From positions 27,173,233 to 27,237,232 of the forward strand of contig CM053330.1 of NCBI GenBank assembly GCA_028583605.1: 64,000 nt of DNA, read 5' to 3'. Shown one piece after another: positions 10,649-22,600 of the stretch (position 1 is the stretch's first letter; every line of letters starts with the position of its first letter). Position numbers and translations under genes: made by a program. The notes beneath the pieces were generated by a model. It saw only the letters and a list, made by a program, of their open reading frames with translations, ran no database searches and had not been told where the DNA came from. Origin of the DNA: Dastarcus helophoroides. Lineage: Eukaryota; Arthropoda; Insecta; Coleoptera; Bothrideridae.

Positions 10649-13600
10649 CTAAAGGTTACCATTTTCAGTTTGACTACTCAAATGGTGATTTTCTTCCTAA
10701 AAAGAAATAAATCAATAAGATATTTTCCAACTTTTGTTATTATCAAAGAATTTTGTTCAAAAGTATTTCCAGAAAACGGTAAAATTCGGATTTATAAAAT
10801 TTTAGACAAAAAAAGTAAAAATTGAGAGAATCGAATTTGGAAATTTAAGTCAAAAAAGGAATAAAAAAGTGAAAATTTTAGGAACATAAACATGTTAACG
10901 GATTTTTGGGATGTCGACGTTTCAGGAAAAAAACAACATTAACAAAATTATTCTAAGCACAAATACAAAATGCGAACAGAAAATAATAAAAATGTCCAAA
11001 TTTTCAAAATAAAAATCTAATTTTCGAAAAAAATCTAAACCTTGAAAAGTCAAAATTTTCAGAAAAAATTGATATTTTCAAAAAAGTACAAATTATCGAA
11101 AATATGAGAAAAAGTCGAAAGTCTTTTAAAAAAAGAGTACAAATTTTGACAAGCTGAATTTTGTGAAAAAAAAATACATATTTTGATACATCTATATTTA
11201 AAAAAATTTCTAGTTAAAAAAAACGAAATTAAAACATCGAAAGTTTAAGAAATAATTCAAATTTAAAAAATAGTCGACATTTTTAAGAATCAAAATGCTG
11301 AAAAAGTAACAATTTTTGAAAACTTAAATTTGAAATACATTTTTTTAAAAAAATCGAAAACTTAAAAAACTGACATTTTGAAAATAGTTTAGCTTTCAAA
11401 AATTCTACAATTTTAAAAAATTACGAATTTTTAACGAGTGGAAAATTTCTTAAAACTGTCAAAATTTTCAAAAAATCCAAGATTTTAAAAAGGCTTAAAG
11501 TTTAGAAAAAAAAATATTGAAAGATTGAAAAATGGAATTTTCAAAAAACTAGAAACTTTTGAAAAAGTTGATCAAAACGCCGAAATTTAAAAAAAAGAAA
11601 TTTTTCGAAAAATGTAAAAAATTTGAAGTCAAAAATATGAGAAAAAGTCGAAAATCTTTAAATAAAATAGAGTCCAAATTTTGACAAAAAGTCGAATTTT
11701 GTGAAAAAAAAATACAAATTTTAATATTTAAAAAAAATAAAATTGCTAGAAATATCGAAAAATTCGAACTTTTTTGAAAATTTATACTATTTTGGTAAAT
11801 TCAATTTTACAAAATATTTACTTTTCGAAATTTTCGAATTAAAATTAAGTTGTAATTTAGAAAAGAGAAACGTTTTTAAAAAACCCAAGATTTTTAAAAA
11901 AGTCGATATTTAAATAAAAAAAATCTTTAGTTTTGGAAAACTATATTTGAGAAAATTCAACCATTTGAAAAATTCCACATCAATTTCACAAACAGTCGAA
12001 ATGTTTAAAAAATTGAAATTTTGAAAAAAAAAATGCAAAATTTTCACAAGACAAATTTTTCAAGAAGCCAAAGTCGAAGGTTTGAAAGTAGAAATTTTTA
12101 AGTGTTTTCAATATATTTTTAGAAAATTTTGAAAAAAAAGGAACTACAGCAAGGGAAAATTTTAAACAAAAGAATTTTCGAAATATGTCGAAATTAAAAA
12201 AAAGTCGAAATAAGTGGTTGTGGTAAAAGTGAGTGGGATCAGATGAAATATTAACCAGTAAAACTATGAAATGTAAAAAGAAGTATTGATCCAGAATTTC
12301 AATCAAAAGGGACCTATCTAGATTGTTTTGAGGGTTTAAAGAACTTCAAGTTAGAAAGTTTAATCGAAATCGTTAGAGCTATTTTGAAGAAAATATATTT
12401 CAAAATTACGCGCCTTTCTATTTCTTAAAACGATGTCAATTGTTACTCATACTCGTTTCGTGGCATCACGATTACCATAATCGACATCGTTGTACTTGTC
12501 AAACGAGTATTTGTACCTGTAACTGGACTCGTGCAGGTCTCTAGTACCCACACTTCATATTTCATTGTACAAAGCTTTTATTAATGTCAAAGTCCCAAGT
12601 GACTGGTAAGCAACCAAACATACCCTTATGCCAGCTCTTCACTCTCGCCGGAACAGCACGAGACAGCCGAACGCGGGAATGTAGTAGGTAATCTCGCTTC
12701 GATTCGCTTCATCTCCGTTCGTCTCGGGTGCGCTCCATGTCGAGTCGGTTTTATGGGCACGAGTCAAAGGAAGCGAGCACTACCGGGGAACGAGAACTAC
12801 TACTTCAACCACACTCTCGCGTTCTCTTTTGTGTTTGTTGATCATTGAGGTTAGATTTTTGTTTGACACTTGTTCTTATTGTACAAATTAATACATTATT
12901 ATAATTATATGCACAATTCGCTACAACAGCAGCAATTTCGACTACATCCATGATGCAGAATAACCTACATATGTTCTGTGGTACCTAGAGCTATCTATGC
13001 TTTATACTCAATAGGAGAGTGTAGGTTAGTGTTCGCATTTTATTTTCCTGTCAAATGTCTTGCTGAGGTGCTTGGACAAGATGGCTTGCCAAGAGTGAAG
13101 AGCCGGCATTATGCATAAAATAAATCATAAAATCCCTAACTATCAACAGTTTAATGTTCCCTTTAGTGCCGTTTTAGTTGGGGGAACTGGGATTAAATAA
13201 AGATATCATATTTAAACATGGCCTTTAAAATTATTGGTTCATAGGCATACAATATTCACTTTACTAAAGTAGATTTTGTTTCTGATAGGCTCAGTCGGAC
13301 CTTTTTAGGTTGAATATAGTTGAAATGTTATAAGGTAACATCTTTTAAATTTGGTATAAATTATAAGCATGAAACGCCCATGACATGTCAAAATTTTTAG
13401 TCTCTAGATTGTCCTGTCATTTGCCTGCACCACATTGAAAATAAAACGCATTGAAATTAAAAAATTAAATAAAATTACTAGGAAAGAGAAGCAATGTGGG
13501 ACTGACATTAATGAAGATCCAGTATAGTGCCAGCAAATTAGATATAAAACTTACCTCCTTGAATTTTTCTAAAGAAGCAAAATCTGATCCACTATTTTTT

Positions 13601-16600
13601 AGACCTTTTAAACTACCTCCTTGGGTTAAAGCTAATTGTTTTTCTAAATTACTTAGTGCACTTGTAAGCTGCAATAATGGTAATTTTAGAAAAATCAAGG
13701 GAATAATTGGGGCTAAATACCTGGCTAATCTGATTTCTAAACGACTCTACTTCTTGCTCTTTAGCACTAAGCTGCGTCCGCCATTGAAGTTCTTCGCTCT
13801 CTATGTGCTCCTGCAATTTTTTCAGTGACCCTTCCTGCAAGAAAAAGAATTGTCACACATCTGGTAATTAAATTACAAATGGATGCATACAATTTTGGCT
13901 AACATACGTATTGTAAAAAACTAGCTTACAATATCAAATTACTGACCCACAAAAAAATAAAAGCATCGAGAATGACTCACCGTGTCATCAATTATGCTCT
14001 TATAGTGCAATATTTGTGCTTGAAGTTTGGCAACATCTTGAGTTTTCTCAGGCGAACTCTGTGACGGTTTCTCCCTCTGACTCGATTTCAATTCACTTAG
14101 ATGATTTTGGATTAATTTGCCACACTCCTCCTGCCAGTTGCTGGGGGCTACATTGTCCAGATTCCTAATGTCAGGGAAAAGCCTTTTGAGGAATTCCTTT
14201 TGAGATGCTTGTTCCTCACTGCGAATATCACTTATAATTTTCTGAAAATAAAGCAGCAATTAACCTTTGATATTACATTTCAATAGAAGTGGGAAGAGTA
14301 AAATTTTGATGTGAAGCTTAAACTTTTAGGATTTTTTTTTATACCAAGGAGCAAAGTATAAGAGCGGAGAACGCAGAAATGGAAAGTCGCATTGAAGTAT
14401 AAGAAAAAATAACTTACATCTAAATCAGCACCCTGCGGCTTACCATGGTTGGTCTTAATTTTGCTTTCCGCAATATTTAAGGCCTCCATCACTTTCCAAT
14501 TCTTAGTTCTCAGCTCCTGAAGCGTCGCAAATTAAAACAAAATTGTATAAATTTGGTACACTTACGTTGTTTTTGGCCTTTTGCTGCTCAAGCTCTGTCC
14601 TAAGCTGGCTGACGGCTTGGCTGGAAGTCTCCAGCTCTTTATTGAATGTACTCTCTTTCTGTTGCAGCAGGCTCTTGATCGAGGACAATTCGTTGTGCAA
14701 ATTTAGGATTTCTACTTGGTGGGCCTTCTTCTCTTCCACTGATCCATTCGTTTGTGATTCTTGAAGGTTTTGAAGATCCACCTTTAGCTGGAATGGTTAT
14801 TGGTTGGCAATTTCGTCACATGGGAAATTTATCTTGTTATATCATGAGACTTACTTGGTTGGCCAATTTTGAGGAATCATCTTTTTGTTTCTGCAAATTC
14901 CTAATCTGTTCTTGGGCTTGTGAATTGTATAGTTGATTCTTCTTGATTTCTTCGGATTGCTCCTTCACTTTTGCTCTAAGTTGGGACAGTTCAGACTTCA
15001 GCTCGTTTTCTTGCCTTAGCGCCATCTAAACAAAGGTAAAGGATGGAATTGGGCAAAAAAGTTAAATCAAAATTCAATTTTTAGTTTGGTTTTTGTTGGA
15101 TTTTTAGATGAACTAAAACTCAAACTAACTTCAAAGAGAAATTACATATTATGGAGAAACTTATTATTTTTTTTTAGAAATGTAACTTCTTCATAGAAAC
15201 CCAAAGTTTAATCTTGTACTGATTACCTTCTTCTCGAATTTAAACAACATGTATCACAAGTTTGTGTTTCTTTTTGAAATTTCAACTTAATCACAAATCT
15301 CATCAGTACGGAATTGTTTCAAGCTTATTTTAAAACTTAAACTTAGGATTATTGTTACTGCTTTTTTTGAAAATTTCTACTTTAAATTCAATATTTCGAG
15401 AAGAAAAGCAATTAAAATTTAAAAGAAATAAAAACTATTATAAACATTAGGTTTTCCAGTGTAGCCCCAAAACTTCAAGAATAAAGCCAAAAGATTAAAA
15501 TTTCCAAAAGAGTTTAAATCCCTAAATAGTAGAAGTCGAAATTTAAAAAAAGCCAGAAAAAGCGCACCTCAATCTGTCTCGCCTTTTGTTCCAAATCCTT
15601 CTTGATATTATTAATCTGCACTATATACATTTGTTCCTTCTGGGCGGCGTTCTCGCCGGCGCCCTGCATGTCAATCATCAGCTTCTCATTGATGGCGGTC
15701 ACCTCCTGTACTTTGCCTGTCAGCGTCATGATTATTTGGTCAGACTGAAACCAAATCTTGACTTAATTAGACCCAAAAGAAAGGGAAATCGAGCTCACCT
15801 CCGCCTTCTGGGCACACAACATATCGAATTGTTGTTTTTGCATTCTCAAAGCGGTCAATTCCTCACGCATAGCGTGCGTCTTCATCGCTTCTTCGTTCAA
15901 TTGGACTTGCAGGTTTTGGAGGCTTTGCACCTGGGCGCTGTAGCGGTTGTTGTTTGCTTGAATTTCGATTTGTTTGGCTTGCAGCATCTCCTCGAGGCCC
16001 CGAAGTTTTTGTTGGAGTTGGGACTTCTCGCTTAGTTGTTCGGTGCGCACTTCCTTGAGTTTGGCCTGCATGGCATCCAGAGCTTCCTGGGTTTCAATCA
16101 GGGATTTTTCTTTTTCTGCTAGTTGTTTCTTAAGGCGTTGAACTGGGTCGAATCTACCCTACGAAGTAATTTGATTTTAAGCGAGGTGGCTTCATTGGTA
16201 AAGGCTAGACTTCTAAATTCTTTGCATGATAAGAATGCTTGCGAACTGCAATCATTTTTGAGTAGTACTTGAGAATAATATATGTCATAACAAATAATCA
16301 GGAAATCTACCCTCAGAGGTCTATGAAAGTTTATGTGGGGGGGGGGGACTTACCTCTGTCCATTCATCGATAACGGCGGGGGCCTCATGCTGCTTGTTCA
16401 GTAAGAGATCAATAAGTATCTGAACATCTGAACGTGTCAATTCAGCATTACGCACCATATTCAGGAGTGTGCTTAAGCTAGCTCCTTCCTTTTCGGCTGC
16501 AGTGGTGGAAAAAAAATTAACTAATAAGCTACGGTTTGGAAAGGCAGAATAAGCGAAGAATGTCTTTCAAGAATACCTAAAGGTTTAATAAGTGCCTCTG

Positions 16601-19600
16601 AGATAAAAAAACAATTTAAATAGAACCAAATATTTAATAAAATAATTTCAGAGTTTATTTCGCTGTTTCATGAGAACAAAAAAAGTTACTAAAATAAATC
16701 GAGAAGACATAAGAGATTTTGAATAAAATAAATAATAATAATATAATAAAATAAATATTCCTTTGTATATGTGAAGAAAAGTCTAAATTTGTCATCATAC
16801 AAGAAAAGAATAAGAAATTTTATGAAAAGTTCACATTTGGATATTAGTGCAAAGAAACAATTTTCACTAGCGCACTGAACTTAACATTGTGACTTATGAT
16901 TAAGAACAAAGGAAGTTTCACCCCTTTAACACATCAGCAATTAATGAATAATTTATGAATTAGGCGCTAACGAGACTGGCATCGTCAAGCATACTACTAC
17001 TGATTAGCAAAGAAGGATCGAATTCAGCTGCATTGTGATTTAAATCGTTTTAGTATCGATTTTATCTCAACAATTCGGCCTTTCTTTAAATTTGCCTTCG
17101 CAAATTTGGACTTATTCTTTAAGATGTAAAATTTTGGCGCCACACCTAACAACTTCCGGCAACACACCGGTTGGAAAACAGTGGTTTCAACTTTCAATTT
17201 TTTGAAAAGGTCGAGTATTTTTAAAGATTGAAATTTTTTCAATATTTCGATTTCATTTCAAAATGAAGACTTCATAAAATTGTGATTTCCTTAGAGTTTC
17301 GACTTTTTCGAAAATTTAACTTATCAACATTTCGTCTTTTTCTAAAATCTTCCATAATTTGAAATTTCGTCTTTTACAATAAATACACAATCTATTTTTT
17401 TTTAATTTCGCCATTTTCTCTTTTTTGAAATAACTAACTATTTTTCAAAATTTCAATTGTACTTTTATTAGTATAGTACGTCTTTTCAAAAATTTCGAAT
17501 TTTGTTGAAAATTTGGATTGTTTTAGAACTCCAAATTTTTTCAAAATGTCATCTTTTTTTATTTTTAACTATTTTTCACAATTTACTTCTTTTTATTTCA
17601 AATTTATTCAAAATATCGATTTTTTTTGACATATAACTTTTTATGAAAATCTCGATTTTTTTTTAATTTGACTTCGAAAATTTCAACCCCTTACAAAATT
17701 TTGAATTTATTTCAAAATTAAGACTTCTTTTCCTTAAAATTTCATATTTTCAAAATTTCGATTTTTAAAAAATCTCAAATTTTTTGATAATTATAGGGAC
17801 ATTTTTTGAAATTTTCAATATTTTCGTTCTAAATTTTTGACTTACTTTACTTTTGATTTTAAATTTTTTCGTATATTTCGACAGTTTTTTGAAAGCTAAC
17901 ATTTGTTTTTTGGTTTCGCTTTTTTTGAAATCATTTATTCTTTTTAAATTCCATCTTTCAAAAAATTTTGACTATCCTTTATAGTTTCGTCATTTATTTT
18001 AAATTTCAACCACCGAAGCTTTCAATATTTCGACTTTTTTAAATTTATTTTTTTAATTTTTACTTTATTATTAATTTTCATTTTTTTAATGGCGACATTT
18101 TAAAAATATCGAATTTTTAGAAGATTTCGCCATTTTCAAAATTTTTCCAATTTTCGACGTTATTTCGAAAATCTCTATTTTTTTTCAGCATGACTTATTT
18201 TTAAAAATTTCAATTTCTTTTTGAAAATTGGTACGACTATGAACTTTGACTTCTTTTTTTTCAAAACAAGAAATGTTTTCCTTTTTTGAAATTTCCGACT
18301 ATTTTTCATAATTAGGACTTTTTTTTGAAAATCTTAACTTTTTGTAAAACTAAACTTTCATTTGAATTATTCATATGCGACTTTTCAAAATTCTGGCTTG
18401 GCAATTTAGACTGCTTTGAAATTTGGATATTTTTTCCAAATGTAGCATTTTTGAAATTTTCGAGTATCTTTAAAAATTTCCTCTTATTTTGAAAATAATA
18501 TTTTTTTAATTCTTATTGAAAATTTAAACTTTTAAAAAAAGTCGAAATTTATGAAAAATTCGAAAAAATGTTTTTAAAGGGGAAATTTTGAAAAATAGTC
18601 AATGATTTTAAAAAAGGCGACATTTGACAAAATGTTCAGATTTCAAAAGTTAAATTGTCAAAAAAGGAATTTTTGAAAAGTCGTATAAAAATAATTAAAA
18701 TAAAAGTGAAATGTTGACCTTTCATTTCGACTATTTTTATTTTCGTCCTTTTTTAAAAATTGCGCCACTTTTTCCCTTTCTGAAATTTATTTATTTTTCA
18801 AAATTTCAACTTTGAAAATCTTTACTTTTTAAAAATTTAAATTTTATTTTAATAGATATGCGAAAATAAATCAGAAATTTCGACTTTCTTAAAATTTTCA
18901 GTTTTCAGACCTCGACATTTTTCTCAAAATGCTACTTTTTGGAAATTTTCTATTATATTTCAAAATTTGGTTTTGTCTTCAAAGTTTCAGTATTTTTGTA
19001 AATACTATCTTTCCTTTTTTGATGCTTTCAGATTTTGACAATTTTTCACAATTTCAACTTTTTTTAACACTAGTTTTAAATTCGAATATTTTTGAAAATT
19101 TCACCATTTTCTCATTTTCTGAAATGTACCCAAAGATATTCACAAAGTCGAAATTTTGAAAATAGTCAAAAATTCTACTTTTTGAAAATCTTTAGGTACA
19201 TCATTTTGAAAATTTCAATTTTATATTAATTAGAATACGATCTTTCAGAAATTTAAGACTTTTTTTGGAAACTTGGATTGCAGCAGTTTTTCTCGTAGTC
19301 ACCATATTTTAAAATATAATCTTGGTTTAATTAGTATATGAATTTTCAGAAATTTAGACATTTTTTGGAAACTTGGATTGCAGGTGTTTTTTTCTCTCGC
19401 AGTCACCATTTTTTAGAAAATTTCGACTATTTTTTAAAACATAATCTTGTTTAAATACTACAAATCTTTTTAAAACCCATACTTTTTTTTTGAAAAATCT
19501 TCAGGTTTTTGAAAACTAACTTTTTTCTTAAAATTTCGACATTTTAAAAATTTTGACTTCTATTTTCTTCTTTTTTGAATATTCAAATTATTTAAAAAAA

Positions 19601-22600
19601 CAATATGATTCTTTTTAACTTCACTTTTTTTGGAAATATCTGCATTTTTTGAAAATTTTTACTTTTTTTGAAGATTTTTTTCAAGTCTCGACGGAAAATT
19701 TGGTTTTTTTTTCAACATTTCGACTTTCAAAAAAAATATAATCCTGACTTTGCTGGTATACGATTTTTCAGAAATTTAGATTTTTTTTGGAAACTTGGAT
19801 TGCAGGTGTTTTTTCTCGTAGTAATCATTTTTTAGAAAATTTCTACTATTTTTTAAAATAAAATTTTGTTTAAATGCTACGAATGTTTTGAAATCCCGTA
19901 TTTATTTTGAAAATCTTCAGTTTTTTGAAAACTTTAATTTTTTACAAAAAATTCGACATTTTCAAAATTTAATTTTTTACAAAAAATTCGACATTTTCAA
20001 AATTTTGATGTCTTGTATATTCTTTTTTTATAATTTTCGAAATATTTTTAAAAAATTTTTGATTTTTTTAAAATTTCACTTTGTTTTTGGAAATATCTGC
20101 ATTTTTTGAAAAGCAGTACCCTAAAAAATTTTTTTTTAAAAGATTTTGTTCAAATCTTGACAGAAAATTTGGCTTCATTTTTCAACATTTCGACATTTTA
20201 AAAAATATATAATCTTGGTTAAATTAGTATCCGATTTTCTAGAAATTAAGACTTTTTTTTTGGAAACTTGGATTGCAGGTGTTTTTCTCGTAGTCACTAA
20301 TTTTTAGAAAATGTTCACAATTTTTTAAAATATAATTTTGTTTCAGTAATAGAAATGTTTTGAAATCCGCTACTGCTTTTGGAAATCTTCAGGTCTTTGA
20401 AAACTTTAATTTTTTATAAAAATTTCGATATTTTCAAATTTTGACTTTTCTTTTATTCCCTTCTCTTTTAAAATTTCCAAATTATTTTAAAAATTTCTTT
20501 TTGATTGTTTTAACTTCACTTTTTTTGGATATTAATACTGCTTCAAAATTTTTGATTTTTTTTTGAAAAAGTTTTTTTCAAATCTTGATGGAAGCTTTGG
20601 CTTCTTTTTTTCAACATTTCGACTTTAAAAAAAATGCGACTTTTATTTTGAATATTTTAAGTTATTTTTTTTTTTCTCGAAATAAGTAAAAATTTGAAGA
20701 AAAAGGTTGGAAATTCTGGGAATAGGAATTAATTTTTTTTAATGTTTTAAAGCTAGAATTTCAAGAAAGCGTTTAATAATCATTCATCAAGTGAATAAGA
20801 AATTAGAAAAGATCGAAATTAAAAAAATGTAACATTACAAATAACTGCAATATTAAAAAATAAATGAATACCTTTAGGAAAAAAAAAGTGAAATAAGCTA
20901 TATTTTAATATTTGGAGTTTTCATCGATATTTCCAATTCCAAACTTCCCAGTTTCGTAAGGGGCAAAGTGATTTATTCAAAGTTGGATTTTTTTTCCTCA
21001 AAATATCGGAATTTTTTGCGACGGGAAACATTAAAAACAAGGAGACGTTGCAGAAGTCAACAATTTAAAACTACACAAAAAAATCAAAAAATACGAGAAA
21101 AAATACGCGGAAGTACACGTGTTCTCCTTTGGGGACCGATTTAACAAATGAAGAGCAAAATTTCGAAATTTTTTTCAACAACAACTCCGCGAAAAATGTC
21201 AATATTTAAAAAAATTAAACATTCAAAAAATCAATACCAAACTAAACTTAAAAAAAAAGAGAAGGACTTTAAGATAATAAATAATAATGTCGCGAAGATA
21301 TCAACATTAAACAAGAATCTAACATTCAATAAAATCAACACCAAACTCGACTTGAAAAAACAGACAAAACTTGGATTTTAAAATACCGAGACAAGTCAAA
21401 ATTTGACAAGACAGCAAAAAAGTGGAGACTGAAAAAAAATATATTAAAAATTATTGCAATAAATGCTTGAAATATTTAAAGAGCTCGGAGATTGCAAATT
21501 TCATAAAAATTGTAATTTGATCAGTAGGGGATTAAGACAAGGGCGAAGTCGATATTTTAAGCAAAATAACGTAACACATTTGGAACTTGTTAAAAAAAAA
21601 GAGCTCAAATATTAACAAAAAAAAAAACAGTTCAAATATTGACAAAAAAAAACTGTGAATTAGACTCTAGAAACAAAAATTAAGAAAAAGAAAATTCGCA
21701 ACAAAATAACACTTTTATTCAGAAAAAAACCAAAAGTGCCAAATAATATGTAAATTTTCTCTTAGAAATATATCCCGACACAAAAAATTTTACTTTTTTA
21801 AAAAAATTACTAGTTTGACCATAAAGCAGAAATTTAGACAAAAGTGAAAATGTTCCAAAAAATTAAATCTTTTTTTTTGCAAAAAAATAAAAATATTTCT
21901 CTGAAAGCCAAAGTTCCTAAAATTTAAACACTTTAAATGGGGAAAAATTTTGCAAAAAAAGGCGCATAAGTCAAAAAAGTGTCTAGAGTGTTCTTTACGT
22001 TTGCTGAGCACAAGAAAAAAGAAATAAACAATTTCAACTTTCTTGAAAGATAAACTCATTTTGAACCTATTGGTTTAAGGAAGAAATTAACAATTTCAAA
22101 ATCCAACTCTTGGTCGCAATTATTAAGAAGCAAAGAATAAGAGACGCAAATTCTTACATAATTGCTGCAATGCGTTGTATTCGCTCTTCTTTTTCTTCTT
22201 CTCTTTCCCAGTGTTGACCACGTAGCCGTTAGATGGAGGAGCGACTACTTTCTCCACGGGTTTCTCCTCTTTTTCTTTCACCAGGTTGACCTTACCGGGT
22301 TTCTCTTCTTTCTCTTTCACATTATTCACCTTCTCAATTTTGTCAGCCTTCTTATCAGTCTTTTCAACGATCGCAGGCGCCGTTTCAGGGGAGAACTTTG
22401 GCTTTTTTTTACCCTCAGTACTCCCAGAGGATTTTGTCAGGGCCACTTTCTCCTTAGAACTCTCCTTCACAATTAGGTTATCTCTCTAAAACAATAATTA
22501 TAGATAAGTCGATATTAAGCACAAATGTGGATATAATGCAAACGTAGAAAGCTAATTTTGTTCCTGATTGATTTAAAAAAGTTAGCAAAGCGTAAACCTA

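Noticed and set aside
13496..13828. 110-codon plus-strand frame opposite RRBP1 exons
   Set aside because: Antisense shadow of two verified coiled-coil exons and the intron between them.
15586..16035. 149-codon plus-strand frame with Leu/His-rich sequence
   Set aside because: Antisense shadow of RRBP1 coiled-coil exons. Leucine richness comes from Glu/Gln codons read backwards.
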